Shown here one piece after another: positions 53,522 to 62,347 of a stretch of DNA of 64,000 nt. The position numbers were made by a program, and so were the translations under genes. The notes under the pieces were generated by a model. The model did not search any database, was not told where the DNA came from, and saw only the letters and a program-made list of their open reading frames with translations. The stretch covers positions 62,001-126,000 of the forward strand of contig CAMNRM010000004.1 in the NCBI GenBank assembly GCA_946553025.1, written 5' to 3'. This stretch comes from an uncultured Clostridium sp. (GTDB lineage: Bacteria; Bacillota; Clostridia; Lachnospirales; Lachnospiraceae). How positions within the stretch are numbered: position 1 is the first letter of the stretch; the number at the start of each line of letters is the position of its first letter.

Positions 53522-54010
53522 ATGGAAGCAAAAGGTCATGTGTTTAAATATGGAGATAATGTAGATACCGATGTTATCATCCCTGCCCGCTATCTGAACG
53601 CGACAAAGGGCGAGGAACTGGCAAAGCACTGTATGGAGGATATTGATAAAGAATTCGTCCATAAGGTAGAAGCAGGGGATATTATTGTGGCAAATAAAAA
53701 CTTTGGCTGCGGTTCTTCCCGCGAACACGCGCCGCTGGCGATTAAGTGTGCCGGAGTAAGCTGTGTGATTGCCGAAACCTTTGCCCGGATTTTTTACCGA
53801 AATGCGATTAATATCGGACTTCCGATTATCGAATGTCCTGAAGCCGCCAAAGCGATCCAGGCAGGCGACGTCGTTAAGGTGGATTTTGACAGCGGAGTAA
53901 TTACCGATGAAACCACCGGTCAGTCCTTCACCGGCCAGGCATTCCCGCCCTTTATGCAGGAAATTATTACTGCCGGAGGTCTGGTCAACTATATTAATAA
54001 GAAGGCATAG
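53522..54010 (+). CDS. leuD: 3-isopropylmalate dehydratase small subunit
   Basis: The 162-residue partner of LeuC has [20 protein letters not shown] and the substrate-binding loop [16 protein letters not shown], with [21 protein letters not shown] precedes ATG 53522. It is separated from leuC by the 24-bp repeats, so both are probably on one transcript. Confidence 0.95.
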   Translation: MEAKGHVFKYGDNVDTDVIIPARYLNATKGEELAKHCMEDIDKEFVHKVEAGDIIVANKNFGCGSSREHAPLAIKCAGVSCVIAETFARIFYRNAINIGLPIIECPEAAKAIQAGDVVKVDFDSGVITDETTGQSFTGQAFPPFMQEIITAGGLVNYINKKA

Positions 54011-54229
54011 GAATTGGCTGATATGGTTGACATAAAATAAAATATTTTTTTAACATAAGCGATGGGATGAGAAAAAATGTAACAAAAACGTAACATTTAT
54101 GTAACAATGATTTGCAGCAGGACGTTTGGTTTTTTGAGAAAAAGCAGCCTTTGTTTGATCAATATATCCGAAAACGAAAAAAATAAGCTTTTATCGAAAC
54201 AAAAAAACGCCGAAAATAAAGCTGTGCTA

Positions 54230-54259
54230 TTGACCATTGAAAACAAAATCCCATATAAT
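54230..54259 (+). promoter_or_regulatory. promoter of the SleB-type hydrolase gene
   Basis: TTGACC at 54230-54235, an 18-bp spacer and TATAAT at 54254-54259. The rest of the 54011-54350 gap has no gene; it holds three GTAACA repeats (about 54078-54106) that could be binding sites or decayed palindromes. Confidence 0.7.
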
Positions 54260-54350
54260 GTGCCCGTTACCCGCTAAAATGTGCAGAAAGTGGGGGAATA
54301 CCCATGAAAAAAAGCACAAAATGAAAGAAAAGAGGGGAATGAGGTAAATT

Positions 54351-55289
54351 ATGTTAAAAAAATGGCATTGGATAACTAAAGCAGCCGCCGCTGTAGCCAT
54401 CCTGGTTTTCGTGCTTGGATGTCTTTCGGCTGGTTCTACAGAAGCCAAACCGTATGTAATATCAGATGGTGCAGAAGCAAAACTGTATGTAATATCGGAT
54501 GATGCAGAAGCAAAATCGTATGCAATATCGGATGATGCAAAAGACGGGCAGTATAGCCGGATTGACTTTGCGGAAACAGAACAGGATGTACAGACGGAAT
54601 TTGCGGCAGTTTATGCACAGCCAAAGATAAACTTGATGATACAGAGAACAAAGGAAGAGGAAAGTACGCAAAAAGAACAGATGCCGGAAACATTGGCAGA
54701 AGCAGCGAAAGAAGAAGCCGCTAAGCAGGAAACGAAGGCAGAAAAAGCAGAGCAGGAAATCAAGACAAAAAAAACAGAACAGGAAATCAAGACAGAAAAA
54801 ACAGAGCAGGAAATCAAGGCAGAAAAAGCAGAACAGGAAACGAAGATAAAAAAAGCAGAGCAGGAAACGAAGGAAAACAATAAGGAAGAAAAAACCACCG
54901 GACTGCCCAGTGTTTTCTGCACGGCAAAGGACTATCAGGTTCTGTTAAATATTGTCCAGGCAGAGGCGGGCGGCTGTGATGCCATAGGAAAGATTTTAGT
55001 GGCGAATGTTATTCTTAACCGGGTGAAAAGTGAGGTTTTTCCGGATACCATTACCGATGTTGTCTATGAAAAATCGCAGTTTTCCCCGGCAATGAACGGT
55101 ACGATTGACCAGGTAAAGGTGAGTGACAGTACGAAAAAAAGCGTAATACGTGCCTTAAGCGGGGAAGATTATTCCCAGGGCGCTCTTTATTTTATGAACC
55201 GCCGTTCGTCCCAGTCGGGAAATACAAGCTGGTTTGATCGAAAGCTGACTTATCTGTTTCAGTATGAAGGTCATGAATTTTTTAAATAA
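54351..55289 (+). CDS. cell-wall hydrolase with SleB/CwlJ domain and repeat linker
   Basis: The 312-residue protein has an N-terminal signal or anchor (about 5-30). A long linker follows with two repeat sets: an 11-residue unit (EAKPYVISDGA, three copies, 33 bp each) and a 9-residue unit (AEKAEQEIK, about five copies, 27 bp each). The C-terminal hydrolase_2 domain (about 185-310) has the glutamate in NIVQAEAGGCDAIGKILVAN and continues with VILNRVKSEVFPDTITDVVY. SleB/CwlJ proteins cleave peptidoglycan, often of spore cortex. The linker probably spans the wall. Confidence 0.88.
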   Translation: MLKKWHWITKAAAAVAILVFVLGCLSAGSTEAKPYVISDGAEAKLYVISDDAEAKSYAISDDAKDGQYSRIDFAETEQDVQTEFAAVYAQPKINLMIQRTKEEESTQKEQMPETLAEAAKEEAAKQETKAEKAEQEIKTKKTEQEIKTEKTEQEIKAEKAEQETKIKKAEQETKENNKEEKTTGLPSVFCTAKDYQVLLNIVQAEAGGCDAIGKILVANVILNRVKSEVFPDTITDVVYEKSQFSPAMNGTIDQVKVSDSTKKSVIRALSGEDYSQGALYFMNRRSSQSGNTSWFDRKLTYLFQYEGHEFFK

Positions 55290-55382
55290 CCCTATAAACG
55301 AATCCAAAAAAACTAATGAAATAACCCAGTGAAGCAACTCCAACCAGTGAACTAAGAGCTAACGTTAATAAAGAATGACAAA

Positions 55383-55401
55383 TGTCACGCTCAAAGTGAC
55401 A
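55383..55401. repeat. inverted repeat before the membrane-protein/kinase operon
   Basis: TGTCAC at 55383-55388 is the inverse of GTGACA at 55396-55401. It lies near a TATAAT box at 55434-55439 and may be an operator. Confidence 0.45.
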
Positions 55402-55499
55402 CCTGACATCTGGGAGAATATGCATTTTTCCCCTATAATTATCGTAAGAAGAGAGAACAAAGAGTAATCATTAAAACGATAAAGAAAGGGGATAAAAAG

Positions 55500-57359
55500 A
55501 TGAGTATATATTCTGTAGTTGTTATCTGGCTGCTTGCCCCATTGATTGAACTGGGTGTGATTGTCTGGCTTGCGTCGGAACGGGACCATTATAAACGTCT
55601 TCTTGAAGAATCTGCAGGAAAAGGAGAGCAGAAAATATCTTCCGGGCAGAAAAATTTATATACATCTTATGGGATTTGGCCGACGCAGACGCAGGCTTCA
55701 CCGCTTCAGACACAGAAGACGCAGGCTTCACCGCTTCAGGCACAGGCGCAGGCTTCACCGCTTCAGGCACAGAAGATGCAGGCTTCACCGCTTCAGGTAC
55801 AGGCGCAGGAAAGCGAGCCTCTGCTTTCTAGGCAACAGCCTCTGCCTTTGCTGCCACAGACACAAAAGGCACAGACACAAAAGGCACAAGAGCCGAAAAA
55901 AAAGCCCGAGCGTGTGCCCAAGAAAGCCAATCTGGGAACGATTGCTTTGATTCTGGGAATGATTTTTATTGTGCTGGCGGGAGTTATCTTTGCGACGACG
56001 ACCTGGAAGATTATGGAAGACAGCAGTAAGGTGTTATTTATCTTTGCATCGGCAGTATTGTTTTTCGGGGCAAGCGGGATGGCGAAAAAGTGGTTTGGTA
56101 TTCGTAAAACCAGCAATGCCTTTTATCTTCTGGGCAGTATTTTCCTGTTTTTATCGGTTGTGGCAGCCGCGTATTTTCAGGTGCTTGGAACGACGTTTGT
56201 CCTGATGGGGCAGAACCGCTGGAAGGTTTTATGGGTGGGAAGCCTTGTCCTGGAAGCTGCTTTTCTGGTGGGACTTAAAGGGTTTAAAGAAAAGATGTAT
56301 GTGCAGGCAAGTCTTTGGGGCATGAGTGTCAGTATGCTGTTTCTGGCGAAGGCTCTGCAGATAAGCTGGGCGGATTTTATTTCCCTGATGACCCTGTATT
56401 CCTTTATTTTCCTGCTGTATGTTTTAAAAACCGGGAAGAAAAAATCGGCGGCTTCGGTGTTTGCCCATCTTCATTTTTGGCTGTTCGGTGCGGCGACGAT
56501 GCTTTGGGGGCTTTTTTCGATTACCAGGTTTGCTTCTTTTAAGATGCTTGGCCTTATCGCTTTGGGTGCTGTGGCTGTAGGGATGCGCTGTCTTCGTCAG
56601 AGGGAGGAAAAAACGGCTTATGAGGCGCTTTACCTTATCTCGGTTGCCCAGTTCTGCCCCTATGCATCGATGTTTCTGGGCGATAAATTCCTTTCGGCAG
56701 AGCTTATTTCCATCATCCTTCTGGCTGTTCTTGCCCTGTGGGATGTCTGGAAAAAGGATGGACTGGAACTTGTGCTGCTGATCATGAGCGGGGTTGCGCC
56801 ATTGTATTTTTATCTGGAACAAGGAACGGATGTCTGGTGGTTTGTCTACACGCTTTTTCTGGCTCTTTATCTGTTTCGTTACCGAAAGGATGGGAACTGG
56901 AGAAAACCGGCACTGTCGGCTTCGGCCTTTCTTTTCGTCCTGGCTTTCTGGGGGCAGTCCTTTATCGACTGGCCGGACTGGATAGCGCTGGAATGCAACC
57001 TTCTGCCTGCGGCCTTATGGATCTGGGCCATGGGAGAAATCTGGGGAAAGGGCCACGGTATCCGGCAGATGCAGAATATCGGCTACGGAATCTGCCTGGG
57101 AATTTTGGTCTGGGACGCCTACAGCGGAGGAATGATTGTGGATGCACTGCTTGTTGAAGGGTGCTGCCTGGCAGTTTTTGTCTTTAACCAGATGAAAAAA
57201 AATGTCTGGTGGGTGAGGATTTCCGGATGCTTAATGCTTTTCATCGTCCTGCTGATGACCAAGGATTTCTGGATGAGTATTTCCTGGTGGATTTATCTTC
57301 TGGCCGCAGGGATTGGATTAATTCTTTTTGCCGCAGTGATTGAAAAGAAGAAACCGTAA
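55500..57359 (+). CDS. polytopic membrane protein with Q/A/P repeat linker
   Basis: The 619-residue protein has one N-terminal membrane segment (4-25), a soluble linker to about 145, then about 12-14 membrane helices. The linker has four near-perfect QASPLQ(A/T)QK-type repeats of 9-10 residues, followed by Q/K-rich and basic stretches. The membrane domain resembles DUF2157-like proteins but I do not assign it firmly. It lies 22 bp before a sensor kinase gene, so it may belong to the same signalling unit. Function is unknown. Confidence 0.75.
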   Translation: MSIYSVVVIWLLAPLIELGVIVWLASERDHYKRLLEESAGKGEQKISSGQKNLYTSYGIWPTQTQASPLQTQKTQASPLQAQAQASPLQAQKMQASPLQVQAQESEPLLSRQQPLPLLPQTQKAQTQKAQEPKKKPERVPKKANLGTIALILGMIFIVLAGVIFATTTWKIMEDSSKVLFIFASAVLFFGASGMAKKWFGIRKTSNAFYLLGSIFLFLSVVAAAYFQVLGTTFVLMGQNRWKVLWVGSLVLEAAFLVGLKGFKEKMYVQASLWGMSVSMLFLAKALQISWADFISLMTLYSFIFLLYVLKTGKKKSAASVFAHLHFWLFGAATMLWGLFSITRFASFKMLGLIALGAVAVGMRCLRQREEKTAYEALYLISVAQFCPYASMFLGDKFLSAELISIILLAVLALWDVWKKDGLELVLLIMSGVAPLYFYLEQGTDVWWFVYTLFLALYLFRYRKDGNWRKPALSASAFLFVLAFWGQSFIDWPDWIALECNLLPAALWIWAMGEIWGKGHGIRQMQNIGYGICLGILVWDAYSGGMIVDALLVEGCCLAVFVFNQMKKNVWWVRISGCLMLFIVLLMTKDFWMSISWWIYLLAAGIGLILFAAVIEKKKP

Positions 57360-57381
57360 AGTAATGGAGGGAATAGGTAAG

Positions 57382-59076
57382 ATGACAGCAGTTTTACTTC
57401 AGTTTGCTTATCTTTGGGCAATCGGGTTCTGCCTTTATACCTCGGGCTGGCTGATTTTGCGGGCAGACAGGAATCGGACAACGATGTCCCTGGCTGCCTG
57501 CCAGCTTTTAATTATTATCTGGTGTGTGCCGCAGCTTTTTCTTTCTCTTCCCATGAGCCGGGAGATAAAGTATATTCTCTATGGGATTTCCTATCTTGGC
57601 ATAAGCTTTATCGGTCCTTTCTGGCTTTTATTTTCTTTTTTTTACTGTCAGCGCCCGATAAGGCTCTGGGCAAAAATCCTGCTTTTTGGCGTATCCCTGA
57701 CGGACTACGCCATGTTTTTAACCAATGAAGGACATCATTTCTTTTACCGGGTCTTTGCCGTAGATCATGTGGTTTACGGGCCGGTTTTTTATGTGCACAT
57801 GCTTTTTACCTATGCCTGCGTTTTCTCGGGTATAGGCGTGGTGCTTGCATGTTTTCGGAAAAAACAGGTGGCGGTGCTTCACATGCTGGTGATTATCCTG
57901 GCGGCGGCCATTCCTCTGGGATTTAATCTTTTGTATCTGTCCGGGGTGGTAAAAACCGGATTTGATTTAACGCCTCCGGCTTTTGCTTTAAGCAGTTTTT
58001 TTATGCTGGTGGCTGTTTTTCGGTATGATTTTCTTGATATCCACGTTCTTGCCTTTGAACGCATCTTTTCAGCCATATCCGAAGGTGTGGTGGTGTACAA
58101 TAAGCGGGGCGTGATTACCTATTTAAACCAGGCCGCGAAAAACTGGCTGGGAGTTAAAAAAGGGGACGACGGGAGAACGCTGTGTGAAGAACTTGAACGA
58201 ATGGAGAAAGCGTGGAAAAAAGAAAACGAAACTTTGCCGGGATTAGAAAAGGAAAACGATCTGCTGGCCCTTCCCACAGGAGAGAAACTCCGCCTTAAGC
58301 ACTATCCCCTTCGGAACAAACGGGGAGAGGAAACGGCGCAAATCCTGCTCCTTACCGATGTCGGGGAATATTTTGAACTGCTCAGGCAGAACCGGGAACT
58401 GGCGGTTTCCGAACAGCGCCTGGCCATTGCCCAGGAGAGGAACCGGATTGCCCAGGAAGTTCACGATACGACGGGGCACACGCTGACGATGATTTCTTCT
58501 TTAGTGAAATTAAGCCGGATTGCCTGTGAAAATGAAAAAAAGAAAAAAGGCGAAGGCAAAGAAAAAGATGAAGAAGGAGCAGAAGAAAGCGGCAGCAACA
58601 ATAATGGCGACAGCATAGAAGATTATTTATATCAGGCCCAGGAACTGGCTTCCCAGGGAATTAAAGAACTTCGCTGTTCCATTAACCATCTGCGCCAGGG
58701 AAATGACCGGGAGCTGGTGACGGAGGGTATTTTTCAGCTGACCAGGCAGATAAAAGAGATTGAGGTCGAAGTGGAACTCCAGGGGGAGGACGGCGAGAGG
58801 TATTCCCATTTATCTTCCGTTGTCTGCCGATGCCTTAGGGAGGCAATTACCAACTGTTTAAAATATGCCCGGGCAACGCACATGGATGTTATTGTGAAGT
58901 TTGGGAAAAATGATTTGAGTCTGTATGTTTTTGACAATGGACAGGGCTGCGCACGGATTGAAGAGCACAATGGTATTCGGGGAATCCGGGAGCGGGTGGA
59001 AAAGGCCGGGGGACATGTACGCTTTATTTCCGCAGAGGGTGAGGGATTTCAGATGGTGATCCAGCTTCCCCTGTAA
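57382..59076 (+). CDS. membrane sensor histidine kinase (HisKA_3 type)
   Basis: The 564-residue kinase has about seven N-terminal membrane helices (1-220), a PAS-like domain (about 230-330; SAISEGVVVYNKRGVITYLN), then the HisKA_3 box ERNRIAQEVHDTTGHTLTM, whose histidine is the phosphorylation site. The HATPase domain ends it (LREAITNCLKYARATHMDVI, DNGQGCARIEEHNGIRGIRE). A 25-residue low-complexity insertion (KKKKGEGKEKDEEGAEESGS) splits the DHp helices. ATG 57382 is ten bases after GGAGGG. It is coupled to the response regulator 20 bp downstream. Confidence 0.92.
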   Translation: MTAVLLQFAYLWAIGFCLYTSGWLILRADRNRTTMSLAACQLLIIIWCVPQLFLSLPMSREIKYILYGISYLGISFIGPFWLLFSFFYCQRPIRLWAKILLFGVSLTDYAMFLTNEGHHFFYRVFAVDHVVYGPVFYVHMLFTYACVFSGIGVVLACFRKKQVAVLHMLVIILAAAIPLGFNLLYLSGVVKTGFDLTPPAFALSSFFMLVAVFRYDFLDIHVLAFERIFSAISEGVVVYNKRGVITYLNQAAKNWLGVKKGDDGRTLCEELERMEKAWKKENETLPGLEKENDLLALPTGEKLRLKHYPLRNKRGEETAQILLLTDVGEYFELLRQNRELAVSEQRLAIAQERNRIAQEVHDTTGHTLTMISSLVKLSRIACENEKKKKGEGKEKDEEGAEESGSNNNGDSIEDYLYQAQELASQGIKELRCSINHLRQGNDRELVTEGIFQLTRQIKEIEVEVELQGEDGERYSHLSSVVCRCLREAITNCLKYARATHMDVIVKFGKNDLSLYVFDNGQGCARIEEHNGIRGIRERVEKAGGHVRFISAEGEGFQMVIQLPL

Positions 59077-59096
59077 GTTTAGTGGAGGAAAAACGA

Positions 59097-59753
59097 ATGA
59101 TTCGTGTAGTGATTGCGGATGATATTCAGATTTTGCGCCAGGGACTGAAGGCGATTTTAAGCCAGGATAAGGAAATCGAGGTGACGGGCCTGGCTTCGGA
59201 CGGAAAAGAGGCATTTGAACTCTGCAAACGCCAGCATCCGGACGTGGTTCTGATGGATATGCGTATGCCGGAGTACGACGGAAGCTGGGGAATTTCGGCG
59301 ATAAAAAAGCATTTCCCGCAGATTCGTGTTATGGTGCTTACCACCTTTGACGATCAGGAAACCGTGGACGCCGCGATTAATAGCGGGGCAGACGGCTATA
59401 TCTTAAAGGAAATGGAAGATGAGAAGCTTATCCGGGCCGTAAAAACGGTTTACGGGGGAATCCGGGTCTTTGGGGACAGTGTTTTTGAGGGAATCCGCCA
59501 GAAGCTGGACGGATACAAGGGCGGGAAGAAAGACAGAAAAGGAGCGCCGCTTCCCGAACTGACATCCCGGGAAAAGGATATTATGCGCTGTGTGGCGCAG
59601 GGGATGGATAACCGGGAGATTGCCGCAAAGCTGTTTCTTGCCGAGGGAACGGTGCGCAATAACCTTTCCCGTCTTCTGGATAAATTAAATCTAAAGGATC
59701 GGACACAGCTTGCGGTATTTGCCGTAAAAAACCATCTGGATGAGGAGTTTTAG
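59097..59753 (+). CDS. NarL/LuxR-family response regulator
   Basis: The 218-residue regulator has a receiver domain with IADDIQILRQG and the phosphoacceptor Asp in VVLMDMRMPEYDG. Its LuxR-type HTH is in LTSREKDIMRCVAQGMDNRE followed by IAAKLFLAEGTVRNNLSRLL. It is the cognate partner of the kinase just upstream. GGAGG precedes ATG 59097 by about eight bases. Targets are unknown; the adjacent carboxypeptidase gene is a candidate. Confidence 0.95.
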   Translation: MIRVVIADDIQILRQGLKAILSQDKEIEVTGLASDGKEAFELCKRQHPDVVLMDMRMPEYDGSWGISAIKKHFPQIRVMVLTTFDDQETVDAAINSGADGYILKEMEDEKLIRAVKTVYGGIRVFGDSVFEGIRQKLDGYKGGKKDRKGAPLPELTSREKDIMRCVAQGMDNREIAAKLFLAEGTVRNNLSRLLDKLNLKDRTQLAVFAVKNHLDEEF

Positions 59754-59771
59754 GAAAAGTTAAAAATAATA

Positions 59772-59800
59772 AAGACAGAATGCAAAAAACATGGTATGAT
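59772..59800 (+). promoter_or_regulatory. promoter of the D,D-carboxypeptidase gene
   Basis: AAGACA at 59772-59777, a 17-bp spacer and TATGAT at 59795-59800. It overlaps an upstream in-frame ATG at 59796, which cannot be the start. Confidence 0.6.
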
Positions 59801-59837
59801 GGGTGTACAAAGAACAATAGATAGGATGTTGAAACCC

Positions 59838-61370
59838 ATGAATGAAAGTAAAGCGTATTTACCGAGGATAAAGGGCAGGTGTACTGCCTGGGGGCTTTGC
59901 CTGGTTCTTTTTCTGCAGTCCCTGATGGTGATTTCGGCTCATGCCGCGCCGCAGTGGCCCTATGACACAGGAATCGAGGCAGAAGCGGGAATCGTGATAG
60001 ACGCGGATACGGGAGCCGTACTTTACGGACAGAACCTTCACCGCACCTATGCCCCAGCCAGCATTACCAAGATTTTAACCGCACTGGTTGTTATTGAAAA
60101 CTGTGCGTCCCTAGACGATGTTGTGACCTTTTCCCATGATGCCGTCTACGATGTGGAATCCGGCAGCGGAAATGCCCTGGCCCTGGAAGAGGGGGATCAG
60201 CTTACGGTTCGGGACTGCCTTCACGCCCTTTTGCTGCGCTCGTCCAATCAGGCGGCGAACGCCCTGGCAGAATACATTGCCGGGAGCAGGGATGAATTTG
60301 TGACGATGATGAATGAAAAAGTCCGTTCCCTTGGCTGCTTGCAGGAAGAATGCAACTTTGCCAACCCTTCCGGGCTGAACGACGAAAATCAGTATGTTTC
60401 TCCCTACACCATGGCAAAAATCGGACAGGCTGCCTTTGCCAATGAAACGCTGATGGAGGTGAACGCGGCAACCAGCTATCAGATTGATCACACCATCAAC
60501 CATCCCGACGGACTGCGGGTGGAAATGGAGCACAAGCTTTTAATTACCACGGACGAAGGAAGCGATACCTACTATCCGCGTGCAGTCGCCGGAAAAACAG
60601 GCTGGACCTCCATTGCCGGAAATACCCTGATAACCTGTGCCAAAGACGGTGACAAGACCTTAATCAGCGTGGTTTTAAAGAGCCGTCAGACCCATTACTC
60701 GGATACCATTGCCCTGTTAAACTTTGGTTTTCGGAATTTCCAGAACCTGGATTCCACAGGTGCGGAGGCAGGTTTTTTTGATCCGGAGGGCAATCTTTCG
60801 GTTGACGGAAAGACCTATACGAGAAGCGATCTGGACATCCAGGGAAGCCGTCTGGTTACGGTTCCTTTAGAAGCAACCTTGGCGGATACCCAGATAGCCC
60901 TGGTCACCGGAGAGGCGATGGAACTTCCCTATCCCGAAGGAGCGATTGGGGAAATTCGTTTTTCCTATAATGAAAGAACCGTGGGAAGCAGCTATTTTGT
61001 TCCCAAACCCGAAGAAACCGCTCCGGAAGAAACTCTGCCGGCAGAATTAGAGGGAAGCGGGGACGACACCGGGGATGAAGCTTCAAGCCCTTCGGAGAGT
61101 GAGTCCATGGAGGCTTCGGGGCAGCCGGAAAATCCAGCAGGCCCAAAGATAAACCTGCCGCTTGATAAGATGATTTTCATCCTTCCCGTAGCCGGAGGGA
61201 TTGCCGTTTTGGCAGGAATTATCGTCTGGTCGGGAAAGAAAAAGAAGGAGCGGCTTCAGCTAGAAGAAGAGCGCCGCCAGAAGAGAAAGAAACGTCTGGA
61301 AGAAATCGGCTATACCGAGGAAGATTTCCAGCGTATGCTTGAAGAGAGGAACAGAGAGAGGGGCAGATAA
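59838..61370 (+). CDS. serine-type D-alanyl-D-alanine carboxypeptidase
   Basis: The 510-residue DacA-family enzyme trims peptidoglycan stem peptides outside the cell. A signal peptide (about 10-38, ending near AHA) precedes the PBP domain with SxxK in APASITKILTA, SxN in LLRSSNQAAN and KTG in VAGKTGWTS. An acidic Pro/Glu/Ser linker follows, then one C-terminal membrane segment (about 445-465) and a basic tail. ATG 59838 is preferred because AGGA at 59823 is 11 bases upstream and the earlier ATGs lie at the promoter. Confidence 0.93.
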   Translation: MNESKAYLPRIKGRCTAWGLCLVLFLQSLMVISAHAAPQWPYDTGIEAEAGIVIDADTGAVLYGQNLHRTYAPASITKILTALVVIENCASLDDVVTFSHDAVYDVESGSGNALALEEGDQLTVRDCLHALLLRSSNQAANALAEYIAGSRDEFVTMMNEKVRSLGCLQEECNFANPSGLNDENQYVSPYTMAKIGQAAFANETLMEVNAATSYQIDHTINHPDGLRVEMEHKLLITTDEGSDTYYPRAVAGKTGWTSIAGNTLITCAKDGDKTLISVVLKSRQTHYSDTIALLNFGFRNFQNLDSTGAEAGFFDPEGNLSVDGKTYTRSDLDIQGSRLVTVPLEATLADTQIALVTGEAMELPYPEGAIGEIRFSYNERTVGSSYFVPKPEETAPEETLPAELEGSGDDTGDEASSPSESESMEASGQPENPAGPKINLPLDKMIFILPVAGGIAVLAGIIVWSGKKKKERLQLEEERRQKRKKRLEEIGYTEEDFQRMLEERNRERGR

Positions 61371-61384
61371 TCCGCCCCTTTTTT
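61359..61384 (+). terminator. terminator overlapping the carboxypeptidase stop
   Basis: AGGGGC at 61359-61364 pairs with GCCCCT at 61374-61379 around the stop codon, followed by six T. Confidence 0.8.
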
Positions 61385-61417
61385 GCTTTATAGGAAAATG
61401 CGTCCTATAAAGCAAAA
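61381..61417. repeat. 15-bp perfect hairpin after the carboxypeptidase gene
   Basis: TTTTGCTTTATAGGA at 61381-61395 is the exact inverse of TCCTATAAAGCAAAA at 61403-61417, with a 7-nt loop. It forms in either transcript direction. Confidence 0.8.
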
Positions 61418-61455
61418 ACCCTCCGGGGGATGCGCACTCCGCGCTCAAGGAATAT

Positions 61456-61506
61456 GGCTGCCAGGGCAGCCGCGCTCCGGCGCGAGAGTCCGGCAAGCCG
61501 GACTCT
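61456..61506. repeat. two GC-rich hairpins between convergent genes
   Basis: GGCTGCC/GGCAGCC at 61456-61471 and AGAGTCCGG/CCGGACTCT at 61485-61506 are nearly loop-free palindromes. With the hairpin at 61381 they make a dense structured stretch, which may be terminators for both convergent genes. Confidence 0.65.
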
Positions 61507-61531
61507 TTGTTAAAGCTTATAGATTTTTGCC

Positions 61532-61559
61532 CGCTGCTGTGAACACGTAAACCGCAACA
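61532..61559. repeat. partial copy of the dispersed palindrome after the sirtuin gene
   Basis: CGCTGCTGTGAACACGTAAA then CCGCAACA keeps the right half of the 40241 element. It ends four bases from the sirtuin stop codon. Confidence 0.5.
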
Positions 61560-61562
61560 TTT

Positions 61563-62300
61563 TCACGACTCTAAAACTTCACTTAACACATTCTGCGGCT
61601 CATCGATAAAGACCAGATCCGCCTGCTTATCCAGAAAATGTGCCCTCTGGTGTACGATAATGATTTCCTTTCCGTCAAAATACCGGATATAGTTGGAAAA
61701 CAGTTCGGAATTCATATTTGTTCCCAGAAGAATCAGCAGTTCCGCCTTCTCCATCTCCACCGTAGCCCTCGTCATGACCTGGCTGTCAACCATCTCTCCA
61801 AAGAGGGATACGAGGGGGCGGACGACGGAATGACAGTGTTCGCACCGGGGAATGGTTTTGGCCTGCATAATATAATCCAGGGAATACTCCTTATGGCAGT
61901 GCGGGCACCAGTTTTTGTAAATGCTTCCGTGAAGATTAATGACATTTTTGCAGCCGCACTGCTGGGCAATCTCATAGATATTTCCTGTGATAATGCAGTC
62001 AAGTTTCCCTTCTCTTTCCAGCCGTGCCAGGGCATTGCCGGATTTTGTCGGTTTCTGCCTTGCATCTAAAATTTCTTTCTTGTAAAACTCAAAAAATTTC
62101 TCCGTGCGGGTATTGTAGTAGGCGCTGGAAAAAATATATTCCGGGGAAACGCCGTAGGCTTGTTCAATGGCATAGGCCCGCTCATCGGCCCGGATAACCG
62201 GGGTTCCCCCTTCTTCCATCATCCCTGAACCACAAAGTGCTACCGTATAGTGGCTTTTTTCCAACAATGACTTAAATTTTTCAATTTCTTTTCTTGCCAT
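61563..62300 (-). CDS. SIR2-family protein with altered NAD-binding motif
   Basis: The 245-residue protein keeps the sirtuin fold marks. The catalytic histidine H124 is in VINLHGS and four Zn-cysteines (132, 135, 153, 156) are in CPHC and CEHC. The first motif reads CGSGMMEEGGTPVIR where classical sirtuins have GAGxSxxSGIPDFR, so the Asp-Phe pair is lost. TGNIYE replaces TQNID, losing its Asp. Activity may be altered. ATG 62300 is chosen; a longer frame overlaps brnQ. It is 47 bp downstream of brnQ, in one operon. Confidence 0.85.
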   Translation of the reverse strand: MARKEIEKFKSLLEKSHYTVALCGSGMMEEGGTPVIRADERAYAIEQAYGVSPEYIFSSAYYNTRTEKFFEFYKKEILDARQKPTKSGNALARLEREGKLDCIITGNIYEIAQQCGCKNVINLHGSIYKNWCPHCHKEYSLDYIMQAKTIPRCEHCHSVVRPLVSLFGEMVDSQVMTRATVEMEKAELLILLGTNMNSELFSNYIRYFDGKEIIIVHQRAHFLDKQADLVFIDEPQNVLSEVLES

Positions 62301-62347
62301 AACCTTATCGTCCCCCTTTTTATATTTTTTGTGCTGTTTGTGTGTGT

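Noticed and set aside
53145-53728. Repeat-rich minus-strand frames across leuC-leuD (VHDNRSTCVHDNRS-like)
   Set aside because: They are translations of the 24-bp tandem array and the antisense of leuC/leuD.
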